A DNA stretch of 28,069 nt from JALZUV01 sp964654855 (lineage in GTDB: Bacteria; Pseudomonadota; Alphaproteobacteria; Rickettsiales; JALZUV01): the NCBI GenBank assembly GCA_964654855.1, contig CAZZJS010000011.1:1-28069 (forward strand), given 5' to 3'. The notes under the pieces were generated by a model. The model saw only the letters and a list, made by a program, of their open reading frames with translations, was not told the origin of the DNA and did no database searches. Below, piece by piece: positions 13,698 to 20,760 of the stretch. Position 1 is the stretch's first letter. Each line of letters begins with the position of its first letter. The position numbers and the translations under genes were made by a program.

Positions 13698-15968
13698 TCA
13701 AGAAAGATGCGTTTGTGCTTCGACTTCAGCTGAATCCGTTTGCTTTTCTTTCCAGCTTGCAGACTTGTCTTTAGCAAGTAGGTTATCTTTTGTTGAAGAG
13801 TTTCCATATTTCTTAGCGTAAAGAGTGTTACGCTCTTCGTTAAGTGTGGTAATAACTTCTTTCCTATCAAGAGAAGTATTAGTCGCCTTACGACTTAGGG
13901 CATCGGCATGTAAATTAGCATTCCAGTCTGTCGGACGTGGAGATCGATCGGAGCCGTTATTTAAATGGCGACCAATCAGTTCTGTTTGTCGCTCAGGATC
14001 TTCTAATGGTTGGTGCATTACGGTATTTGAAATTTCAGCAATACCCGCTGCGACTTCCTTGCGGTTAAATCCTAAAAGTCCGTCAATTGCACGTTCAATG
14101 CCCATGTTCATTTGCTCGTTTACATAGGTATCGCGAGTGTACACTTTAGCTGCAAAGTAAGAAGCATAAGGAATACCCGCCATAAGTGATTCTTTAGCAA
14201 GACGGCGGCGTGCAAATTTTGTCGCTTTATCGTCTCCCTTATAGCCAGCAAATTTGAATAGGCCATCGGTTGCTTTAGCCCAGGTATCATTCTCGGCGGT
14301 CTTATGCATCCAGCGAGCAACTTTATCCGAGAGCTTCATGGCCATTGAATTTGCTAATTCTCGACCGTCGTTTGCATAACCGTTTGGATTAAAGGCTTTA
14401 GTTGGGTGAGGGCCTGTACCGTCCGCATTGGAGCGATAGAAGAAGGCAGTTGGTTTATCGAAGGAGGTGTCATCGGCAAAGCCCATCGGTGGTAGGTTTT
14501 CTACTTTACGGTTCTTTTGGGAAAGATACTTATAGCGTGAGTCAAAGCCTCTCTCACCCTTATCATTATAATAGTCCCCTTTGAAGTAATGAGCGCCAAG
14601 ATTGGCTCTTACGGAAGCTCCCAATTTGGCTTTACCGTTTTTTCCTTTAATCACATTGCCTTTTTTATCGGTTTCAAGGAAATGCAATGCCCCGTGATCA
14701 GCATGTACTGCCATACCGTTTATTTTACTGCCTGGTACACGAAAGACCGAGAAAAATGGTACTGACGGTGTCATTTGGATAATCGAACGAATCGCACTAA
14801 TAATTGAATAGCGCAAGAGGTGTTTTGTACCGCTTACTGCGGTGCTTGGAAGTTCGCTAGGGTTTTTAATCCAGCTAGGAGCAGAGACAGTTTTATCTCC
14901 TTTCCACCATTGTTTGATACCGCCACCAATATTATCGTAAATATCGCGATAGAGTTGGGTGAATACGTTGTAAACGGTAAAGCGACCTTGTAAGTCGGCA
15001 GCACCTGCGAGCAACATGTGATCTCTTACTCTTCCGTTATCGTCGATACGGTATCCGCCACCATTATCGACGCCATCCGAAGAGTATTTAAAGCCCTTGA
15101 AGGCTTTATCTAAAATGTTACGTTGCCAGCGCATATAGAATACATAAGGGAGGGCGACTGCTGCATCCTCACCGGCGTTATAGGTTCCAATTTCCCAAAC
15201 TTTACCAGCTGTTTTCTTTGCAATATGCGCTGCATCAAACTTACCGTCTTTACTCCATGATGCGCGTTCTTTGGGGTTGAGTAGTCCAGAAAGTAGATTA
15301 CGCATGAGGGCAGAGCCAGCACTCATCGCGGCAAATGATGCCGTAACGACTGTCATCTCTGCGCCAAGGCTACGACCTGAGCGTGTTTGGTTGCTATGAA
15401 TATTGCGATTTTCACGGAAGCGTGCAAATTGACGTGCTTTGAGTACTGCTTCGCCTTTGCTATCGTAAATAACTTCTTCGCGTTTGGTGATCGGATTGTA
15501 TTCTTTTTGCAAAGCCCCGCGGAAATATAACTTATCTGCAAGTTTTACGACTGTTTTGCCGAAAGTATTGTCAACTGCGAAAGCGATTTTTTCTAGGAAG
15601 AGTGCTTCACCTTTTTCAACACGTGCCTCATGTTTTGAGCGTGAATAGGTGCCTAGGTTTTTCATGGCTTGGCTATTTTCCATCAAACTGTAGAAAATAC
15701 CACCAAGGGTAATACGCGAGATAAATTCAATCCCCGCTTTGCCTGCTGCTGTGTCGGTCCAGTGATGTTTGTCTTTTAACCAGCGATCATCCGTAACTGC
15801 CCAGTTTCCGGGTGTGTTTGTTGTACCTGGTGTATCAGGTACGCCGAGTGTGTAAGAGGGGGTATGTGGATCTTTGGTGGATGGGGCATGAGCATTCTTT
15901 ATCGCCCCTTCAGGAAGGAGTGATTTTGAGGTGCTATTTTTCACCTGATTTTCAATAGAGCTTTCCAC
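13698..15968 (-). CDS. Large basic protein of unknown function (756 residues)
   Basis: I do not recognise this gene. The protein has a Pro/Thr/Ser-rich N-terminal 60 residues and no signal peptide. Several isolated hydrophobic stretches lie in an otherwise Lys/Arg/Asn-rich chain: about 78-95, 206-230 (Ala/Ser/Leu-rich), 269-280 and 386-410. The middle (about 295-320 and 415-480) is Gly/Asp/Lys-rich with many short loops. The C-terminal 100 residues are polar and probably helical or disordered. The start is a GTG at 15968, since a stop precedes any ATG upstream in frame and TATTAT lies six bases before it. A 20-bp element at 16002-16021 recurs before the 449-residue gene. The gene runs into elbB 50 bp later. 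It could be an effector or a membrane-associated structural protein, but no family motif supports this. Confidence 0.85.
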   Translation of the reverse strand: MESSIENQVKNSTSKSLLPEGAIKNAHAPSTKDPHTPSYTLGVPDTPGTTNTPGNWAVTDDRWLKDKHHWTDTAAGKAGIEFISRITLGGIFYSLMENSQAMKNLGTYSRSKHEARVEKGEALFLEKIAFAVDNTFGKTVVKLADKLYFRGALQKEYNPITKREEVIYDSKGEAVLKARQFARFRENRNIHSNQTRSGRSLGAEMTVVTASFAAMSAGSALMRNLLSGLLNPKERASWSKDGKFDAAHIAKKTAGKVWEIGTYNAGEDAAVALPYVFYMRWQRNILDKAFKGFKYSSDGVDNGGGYRIDDNGRVRDHMLLAGAADLQGRFTVYNVFTQLYRDIYDNIGGGIKQWWKGDKTVSAPSWIKNPSELPSTAVSGTKHLLRYSIISAIRSIIQMTPSVPFFSVFRVPGSKINGMAVHADHGALHFLETDKKGNVIKGKNGKAKLGASVRANLGAHYFKGDYYNDKGERGFDSRYKYLSQKNRKVENLPPMGFADDTSFDKPTAFFYRSNADGTGPHPTKAFNPNGYANDGRELANSMAMKLSDKVARWMHKTAENDTWAKATDGLFKFAGYKGDDKATKFARRRLAKESLMAGIPYASYFAAKVYTRDTYVNEQMNMGIERAIDGLLGFNRKEVAAGIAEISNTVMHQPLEDPERQTELIGRHLNNGSDRSPRPTDWNANLHADALSRKATNTSLDRKEVITTLNEERNTLYAKKYGNSSTKDNLLAKDKSASWKEKQTDSAEVEAQTHLS

Positions 15969-15974
15969 CCTTGA

Positions 15975-15980
15975 ATAATA
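15975..15980 (-). promoter_or_regulatory. -10 element of a probable leaderless promoter (756-residue gene)
   Basis: The minus strand reads TATTAT, then six bases (TCAAGG), then the GTG start at 15968. This supports the GTG as the true start. Confidence 0.5.
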
Positions 15981-16001
15981 CCAGAGTGGTTCTGCGCGTA
16001 G

Positions 16002-16021
16002 TGTTAAGTTTTTATGACAAG
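16002..16021 (-). repeat. Shared 20-bp upstream element, copy 1
   Basis: Plus-strand TGTTAAGTTTTTATGACAAG matches the element at 22132-22151 at 17 of 20 positions (joint consensus TGTTAMGYTTTTRTGACAAG). Both copies lie in the short gap between a leftward unrecognised gene and a rightward housekeeping gene. This copy ends 34 bp before the 756-residue gene start. Confidence 0.55.
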
Positions 16022-16023
16022 TC

Positions 16024-16037
16024 AGCGCTTAAGCGCT
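16024..16037. promoter_or_regulatory. Perfect 14-bp palindrome upstream of the MscS gene
   Basis: AGCGCTTAAGCGCT is a perfect inverted repeat with no spacer. It lies 11 bp before the predicted -10 hexamer of the MscS gene, where a dimeric regulator could contact the promoter. No other copy was seen in the window. Confidence 0.4.
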
Positions 16038-16047
16038 TGCGTAAGAG

Positions 16048-16053
16048 TATGTT
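16048..16053 (+). promoter_or_regulatory. -10 element of a probable leaderless promoter (MscS gene)
   Basis: TATGTT is followed by six bases and the ATG at 16060. No Shine-Dalgarno sequence precedes that ATG. Confidence 0.48.
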
Positions 16054-16059
16054 TTCCGC

Positions 16060-17397
16060 ATGATGAAGGTTGTTATGCAAGAATGGTTAAATACACTCCA
16101 ATTTTCTCAAATATTAGAGCAAATTACCCATTGGGTAACGGCTGAGTTGCTTGTAACCGGCACTTTAGTGCAATTAGCGGTGCTTGCTGGCACTTTAGTG
16201 ATCGCTTTTATTGCTGCTAGGCGTACAGCTCCTATTGTTAGTAAGGTTTATCAGTCAGTTGGGGTGTTGAATAATTACTCAACGAAGGCCACTAAGCGGG
16301 GGATTATCCTACCGCTGACCTGGCTGTTGGTGCAATTATTTGCGATTTTAGTGGTATCTCAGCTTGATCAATCGAGTCGTTTATTGGTTATCTTCGCTAA
16401 CTTAACGGCGGCGTGGGTCGCGATTCGTTTTTTCTCTGGTTTTGTACGAAATCCTGCATTTTCGAAGCTTATTGCGACGATTGGTTGGTCAATTGCCGCG
16501 CTAAACATCCTCGGATGGCTTGATGGTACCGTTAAATTCTTGGATGATATTGCTTTTGAGGCTGGAGATCTGCATATTTCGCTCTTAACAGTTGTTAAGG
16601 GGTTGATAACGCTTGGCTTTCTTCTTTGGGGTGCGATTTCATTTTCAGGATTGAGTGAGCGCTATATTCGCAATGTTTCGGGCTTAACACCGTCATTACA
16701 GGTGCTTTTATCGAAGCTTATTAAGATTGCGCTCGTTACTTTTGCCATTTTGGTCGGAATTAGCTCTGTTGGGATCGATATTACGGCCTTGGCTGTCTTT
16801 TCCGGTGCGGTTGGTGTGGGTATCGGTTTTGGTTTGCAAAAAATCGTCTCTAACTTCATTTCGGGCATTATTCTTTTGGTCGATCGTTCGATCAAACCAG
16901 GTGATGTAATTGAGGTAGATGATACATATGGCTGGATTAATAAGCTTTCTGGTCGTCATGTTTCGGTGATTACGCGTGACGGTAAAGAGCATCTAATTCC
17001 GAATGAAGACTTGATTACGCAGCGTGTGATTAACTGGTCTTATAGTAGCAAATCGGTGCGTTTGAAAGTACCGGTCGGAATTTCATATAAATCTGATCCA
17101 CATGAAGCAAAGCGTCTTATATTAGGGGCCGTTAGAGATATTCCGCGCGTTATTGATAATCCAATGCCGGCATGTCTAATCAAAGGTTTTGGCGATAATT
17201 CGGTCGACCTAGAGCTACGTGCATGGATTGAAGACCCTTCCAATGGGGTTTCGAACGTTAAAAGCGAGATTTTATTCGCTATTTGGGATGCGTTTGCTGA
17301 ACATGGCATCGAAATTCCATTCCCGCAGCGCGATGTGCATGTGAATATGCCGAATGAGCTGCTGAATACTCTCACGAAAAAGCCAAAAAAGGCTTGA
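16060..17397 (+). CDS. Mechanosensitive ion channel of the MscS family
   Basis: The protein would open under membrane tension to release solutes during osmotic downshock. Of its 445 residues, about the first 285 hold roughly seven hydrophobic helices, more than the three of E. coli MscS. The last is the pore-lining helix: Gly-Ala-Val-Gly-Val-Gly-Ile-Gly-Phe-Gly-Leu-Gln, then Asn-Phe-Ile-Ser-Gly-Ile. The beta domain follows (Ile-Lys-Pro-Gly-Asp-Val-Ile-Glu-Val; Asp-Gly-Lys-Glu-His-Leu-Ile-Pro-Asn). The C-terminal alpha/beta vestibule ends in Ile-Pro-Phe-Pro-Gln-Arg-Asp-Val-His. I chose the ATG at 16060 from the promoter spacing. An ATG at 16075 with AAGG five bases upstream is an alternative that loses five residues. 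Confidence 0.94.
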   Translation: MMKVVMQEWLNTLQFSQILEQITHWVTAELLVTGTLVQLAVLAGTLVIAFIAARRTAPIVSKVYQSVGVLNNYSTKATKRGIILPLTWLLVQLFAILVVSQLDQSSRLLVIFANLTAAWVAIRFFSGFVRNPAFSKLIATIGWSIAALNILGWLDGTVKFLDDIAFEAGDLHISLLTVVKGLITLGFLLWGAISFSGLSERYIRNVSGLTPSLQVLLSKLIKIALVTFAILVGISSVGIDITALAVFSGAVGVGIGFGLQKIVSNFISGIILLVDRSIKPGDVIEVDDTYGWINKLSGRHVSVITRDGKEHLIPNEDLITQRVINWSYSSKSVRLKVPVGISYKSDPHEAKRLILGAVRDIPRVIDNPMPACLIKGFGDNSVDLELRAWIEDPSNGVSNVKSEILFAIWDAFAEHGIEIPFPQRDVHVNMPNELLNTLTKKPKKA

Positions 17398-17480
17398 TTC
17401 AAGCTAGTTTCTGGCTTATTCACCCCACACAGGAATGGCGGATTGTCCGTTATTCACTTCACATCTTGGGCCGCATTACG

Positions 17481-17501
17481 GTGACTATGTAAATAGTTCA
17501 C
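17481..17501 (+). promoter_or_regulatory. Hairpin in the rpsB leader
   Basis: GTGACTAT (17481-17488) pairs with ATAGTTCAC (17493-17501) around the loop GTAA, with one bulged base. It lies 45 bp before rpsB. S2 represses its own operon through the mRNA leader in E. coli, so this hairpin is a candidate control element. I cannot match it to a known leader family. Confidence 0.3.
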
Positions 17502-17546
17502 GCTTCGCCCTTGAGAGGAAATAAACCGTAAAAAGGAGTAAAAGCA

Positions 17547-18575
17547 ATGGCTTTACCTAAATTTTCTATGCATGACCTAATCGGCGCAGGCGTTCACTTC
17601 GGACACCGTACTCGTCGTTGGAACCCTAAAATGGCACCTTACCTTTATGGCGTGCGCAACGATGTTCATATCATCGATCTACAACAAACTGTTCCGTTAC
17701 TACACCAAGCATTGGCTGTGGTTCGTGAAACTGTGGCGAAAAATGGCCGTGTCCTTTTCGTAGGCACGAAGCGTCAAGCAAGTGACATTGTTTCAGAAGC
17801 GGCGACTCGCTGTGGTCAGTACTATGTTGACCAACGTTGGTTGGGTGGCATGCTCACTAACTGGAACACCATTCAAAACTCTATCCGTACGCTTCGCAAG
17901 CTTGAAGAAGAAGCGGATCGTGAAGATTTGAACCTGACGAAAAAAGAACGTCTACAACGTACGCGTCAGCAAGCGAAGCTTGAAAGCTCGCTTGGTGGTA
18001 TTAAAGAGATGGGTGGCCAACCTAGCTTGATCTTTATCGTTGATACTAACCGCGAGAGCCTCGCAGTAGCAGAAGCGGCTAAGCTTGGTATTCCAGTAAT
18101 TGGTATCGTGGATAGTAACTCTTCGGTTGATAACATCACTTACCCAATTCCTGGTAACGATGATGCGACGAAAGCAATTCGCCTTTACTGTAACTTGATT
18201 GCGGATGCGGCGCTTGATGGTCTTCAATCTGCTGCAGTTGCAGCTCCTGCAGATGCGGGTGAAGCGGCTGAACTCCCAGAAGCGAAAACTGCGGTTGCAG
18301 AAGCTCCAGCAGCTGACGAAGTGAAAGCCGGTGCTGAAGTAGTGGTGAAGAAGAGCCGCAAGAAAGCGGCTGAAGAAGGTAAAGCAGAAGCGAATGCAAA
18401 GGTAGAAGCTCCTGCAGAAGAGCCAAAAGCTGAGGAAGAGAAAAAGCCTGCAGCAAAGAAGGCGCCTGCTAAGAAAGCAGCAGCGAAAAAACCTGCTGCG
18501 AAAAAGACAACGGCTAAAGCGAAGAAAGACGACGAAGCCGCTGACGATAAAGCAGAAGCGAAAAAAGCATCTTAA
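17547..18575 (+). CDS. rpsB: 30S ribosomal protein S2 with a long Lys/Ala-rich C-terminal tail
   Basis: Residues 1-229 are a normal S2: Leu-Ile-Gly-Ala-Gly-Val-His-Phe-Gly-His near the start, Arg-Trp-Leu-Gly-Gly-Met-Leu-Thr-Asn at 97-105, Asp-Ser-Asn at 189-191 and Ile-Pro-Gly-Asn-Asp-Asp at 201-206. The remaining 113 residues are extra compared with the usual 230-260. First comes an Ala/Glu/Val-rich stretch, then histone H1-like repeats of Lys-Lys-Pro-Ala-Ala type at about 306-330, and a mixed-charge end. AAGGAG lies before the ATG. tsf follows after 30 bp, as is usual. Confidence 0.97.
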   Translation: MALPKFSMHDLIGAGVHFGHRTRRWNPKMAPYLYGVRNDVHIIDLQQTVPLLHQALAVVRETVAKNGRVLFVGTKRQASDIVSEAATRCGQYYVDQRWLGGMLTNWNTIQNSIRTLRKLEEEADREDLNLTKKERLQRTRQQAKLESSLGGIKEMGGQPSLIFIVDTNRESLAVAEAAKLGIPVIGIVDSNSSVDNITYPIPGNDDATKAIRLYCNLIADAALDGLQSAAVAAPADAGEAAELPEAKTAVAEAPAADEVKAGAEVVVKKSRKKAAEEGKAEANAKVEAPAEEPKAEEEKKPAAKKAPAKKAAAKKPAAKKTTAKAKKDDEAADDKAEAKKAS

Positions 18576-18605
18576 GTTAAACGATTAGATAAGAGAGATA
18601 AGATT

Positions 18606-19529
18606 ATGGCTGAAATTACTGCAGCAAAAATCAAAGAATTACGTGAGTCTACCGGTGCCGGTATGATGGATTGTAAAAAAGCACTAACGGAAGCAAATGG
18701 CGATACGGAAGCAGCAGTTGATTGGTTGCGTACCAAGGGTCTTGCAGCAGCAGCGAAAAAGGCTGGCCGTGTGGCAGCTGAAGGCTTGGTAGCCGTGGCT
18801 ACTTCTGGTGCTAAAGGCGCGATGATTGAGCTGAACTCTGAAACGGATTTCGTAGCTCGTAACGATAAGTTCCAAGAGCTTGCTGAAACGTTTGTTGGTA
18901 CTGCGATTGAAGCAGGTTGCGAATGTGCGGATATGCTTAAAACTAAAGAGTCAAACGGTTCAACGGTTGAAGCTTTGGTGACTGAGGGTATCGCAACGAT
19001 CGGCGAAAACTTGAACCTTCGTCGTGTTGCTTATTTGGAAGAAAATGACGGTATCGTTGTTCCTTACATCCATACAGCGGTGAAGCCAGGTTTGGGTAAA
19101 ATCGGTGTGTTAGTATCGCTTAAATCAACAGGCGATAAAGCAGCGCTTGAAGCTTTCGGTAAGCAAGTGGCAATGCATGTTGCTGCGGCTCGTCCAGAAG
19201 CATTGACGCGCGAAGAAGTTTCTGCAGAGCTTATCGAACGTGAGCGTGAAGTTCTTAAAGAACAAGCGGTTGCTTCTGGTAAGCCAGTTGAAATTGCGGA
19301 GAAAATGGTCGAAGGCCGTATCCGTAAATTCTACGAAGAGATCGTTCTTCCTGAGCAAGTATTCGTGATTGACGGTAAAGCGACCGTGACTGAAGCGATG
19401 AAAGAAGCGGAAAAAGAAGTAGGCGCTCCTATCGAGCTAACCGGCTTCCGTCGCTTTGCACTTGGTGAAGGTATCGAAAAAGCAGAAGAAGATTTCGCTG
19501 ATGAAGTAGCGAAAGTTGTGAACGCATAA
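18606..19529 (+). CDS. tsf: Elongation factor Ts
   Basis: EF-Ts is the guanine-nucleotide exchange factor of EF-Tu. The N-terminal UBA-like part reads Ile-Lys-Glu-Leu-Arg-Glu-Ser-Thr-Gly-Ala-Gly-Met-Met-Asp-Cys-Lys-Lys-Ala-Leu. It is followed by the core with Glu-Leu-Asn-Ser-Glu-Thr-Asp-Phe-Val-Ala-Arg-Asn at about 77-88, the EF-Tu contact region. The length of 307 residues is typical. It is cotranscribed with rpsB, but the usual next genes pyrH and frr are absent. A strong terminator follows. Confidence 0.97.
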   Translation: MAEITAAKIKELRESTGAGMMDCKKALTEANGDTEAAVDWLRTKGLAAAAKKAGRVAAEGLVAVATSGAKGAMIELNSETDFVARNDKFQELAETFVGTAIEAGCECADMLKTKESNGSTVEALVTEGIATIGENLNLRRVAYLEENDGIVVPYIHTAVKPGLGKIGVLVSLKSTGDKAALEAFGKQVAMHVAAARPEALTREEVSAELIEREREVLKEQAVASGKPVEIAEKMVEGRIRKFYEEIVLPEQVFVIDGKATVTEAMKEAEKEVGAPIELTGFRRFALGEGIEKAEEDFADEVAKVVNA

Positions 19530-19551
19530 TTCACTCTTCACTCATTTGAAT

Positions 19552-19583
19552 AAAAAGGCGGGTCGAAAGATTCGCCTTTTTTC
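19552..19583. terminator. Intrinsic terminator between tsf and the ProC-like gene
   Basis: Bases 19552-19564 pair with 19569-19581 (two G-T pairs) around a GAAA tetraloop, followed by T residues. The 5' arm starts with five A bases, so the hairpin also works for leftward transcription. It lies between the convergent tsf and ProC-like genes. Confidence 0.92.
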
Positions 19584-19584
19584 T

Positions 19585-20727
19585 TTAAGGGTGTCTGGAA
19601 GGTTCTTTGTTTTGAATCGCTTTTGCGAGCTTCTCAATTGCATTTTCATCAATTCCGCAAAGAGGATTCGTTGCATCCTGAGCGGCGCCTTGTGAGCGTT
19701 CAGCTGCGGCGATGATGGCATAAATGATAGAATCTTCAGGTTTTAATTGATTGCCATATTTTACTGCGATGGCACTTTGTGCGGCAAGCTGCTCTTTTGT
19801 TCCCCAAGCTTCCTCTTGCGGTGGCTTGCTACCCATATAGAGTAAACCCGCATTGGTGGTGCCCTTTTTACTGCGAACTTTGGCAATATAATTTGCGGGC
19901 GTGACTTCACCTGTTGAGAGATCTTTGAGTGTGCCTTTTAGTGTTTCCAAGAATACCTTCTCACCACGCTCTTCACCTAAATAATGACGACTTACTTTCA
20001 AACTATTATTGAAAAAGTGCATGCATTGGTCTGTGACAATCCCATCCATCACTTGAGTTCTTTCATGCTGAATAGGTTTGTTTTCAGCAAATTCTGCTAG
20101 GCGCTTCATTGCATGTTTTTGCATATCTGGGTCGGGAAAGCTCTCAATAAAACGAGCAATAAAAGCCGGCATGGATCCGGCTGCACCGGTGAAGCCATGC
20201 ATGGTTTCTTCGTTTTCTAAACGGAAGCCTTGACCTAATCCGCCACAGATCATTTGCGTGATTTCTACGGCTTTTTCATCAGTTCCATAAAGAGCATAAG
20301 CCGCTTTTGGAAGATGCGGCATGATACGAACAACTTTAGGATTGGCCGTCACGTAATTGGTATAATCTGCAGCAGGTTTGCCCGCTGCCATAGAGATGAG
20401 GATAGTGTTATCTGAAATGGCAGTATCATGCTGCGCTAAGACTGTCTCTGCATGGTGAGGTTTTGCACCAAACACCACAATATCAGTCACTTCACTAAGA
20501 TGATGTGCTGCTTCACTATGTGCGATCATTTGAGGGTAGGGCGGCTTTATACCTGCGGCAGCCAAGCACGCTTCTACAGCGGTTTTATCTTTGCCTTCGG
20601 AAGTGCCTGTAATAATCGTTACATCCGTAGGATTCACATCATCACGTTTGAGTAATTCAGCAAGGCAAGGCTGCCCCATCTCGCCAGTGCCAAGAAAGAG
20701 TATTTTCTGATTGTTGAGTGTTTTCAT
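19585..20727 (-). CDS. Pyrroline-5-carboxylate reductase-like protein, extended
   Basis: ProC makes proline from pyrroline-5-carboxylate with NAD(P)H. The Rossmann start Phe-Leu-Gly-Thr-Gly-Glu-Met-Gly (11-18), Phe-Gly-Ala-Lys-Pro-His (86-91), Ser-Met-Ala-Ala-Gly-Lys, Val-Arg-Ile-Met-Pro-His-Leu-Pro (133-140), Gly-Ala-Ala-Gly-Ser-Met-Pro-Ala-Phe (181-189) and Lys-Lys-Gly-Thr-Thr-Asn-Ala-Gly (287-294) correspond to the family motifs. It has 380 residues against the usual 260-280. The dimerisation region is longer by about 40 residues, and about 80 residues follow the Gly-Thr-Thr motif. It may therefore be a divergent ProC or a related reductase. TATACT lies seven bases before the ATG. Confidence 0.8.
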   Translation of the reverse strand: MKTLNNQKILFLGTGEMGQPCLAELLKRDDVNPTDVTIITGTSEGKDKTAVEACLAAAGIKPPYPQMIAHSEAAHHLSEVTDIVVFGAKPHHAETVLAQHDTAISDNTILISMAAGKPAADYTNYVTANPKVVRIMPHLPKAAYALYGTDEKAVEITQMICGGLGQGFRLENEETMHGFTGAAGSMPAFIARFIESFPDPDMQKHAMKRLAEFAENKPIQHERTQVMDGIVTDQCMHFFNNSLKVSRHYLGEERGEKVFLETLKGTLKDLSTGEVTPANYIAKVRSKKGTTNAGLLYMGSKPPQEEAWGTKEQLAAQSAIAVKYGNQLKPEDSIIYAIIAAAERSQGAAQDATNPLCGIDENAIEKLAKAIQNKEPSRHP

Positions 20728-20734
20728 GGAAGAG

Positions 20735-20740
20735 AGTATA
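20735..20740 (-). promoter_or_regulatory. -10 element of a probable leaderless promoter (ProC-like gene)
   Basis: The minus strand reads TATACT, then seven bases, then the ATG at 20727. Confidence 0.48.
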
Positions 20741-20760
20741 GCAGAAACCGTGCATTACTT

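Noticed and set aside
17380..17396. AAGCC/GGCTT hairpin at the MscS gene end as terminator
   Set aside because: It has only five pairs with a six-A loop and no T-run, so it is too weak to call.
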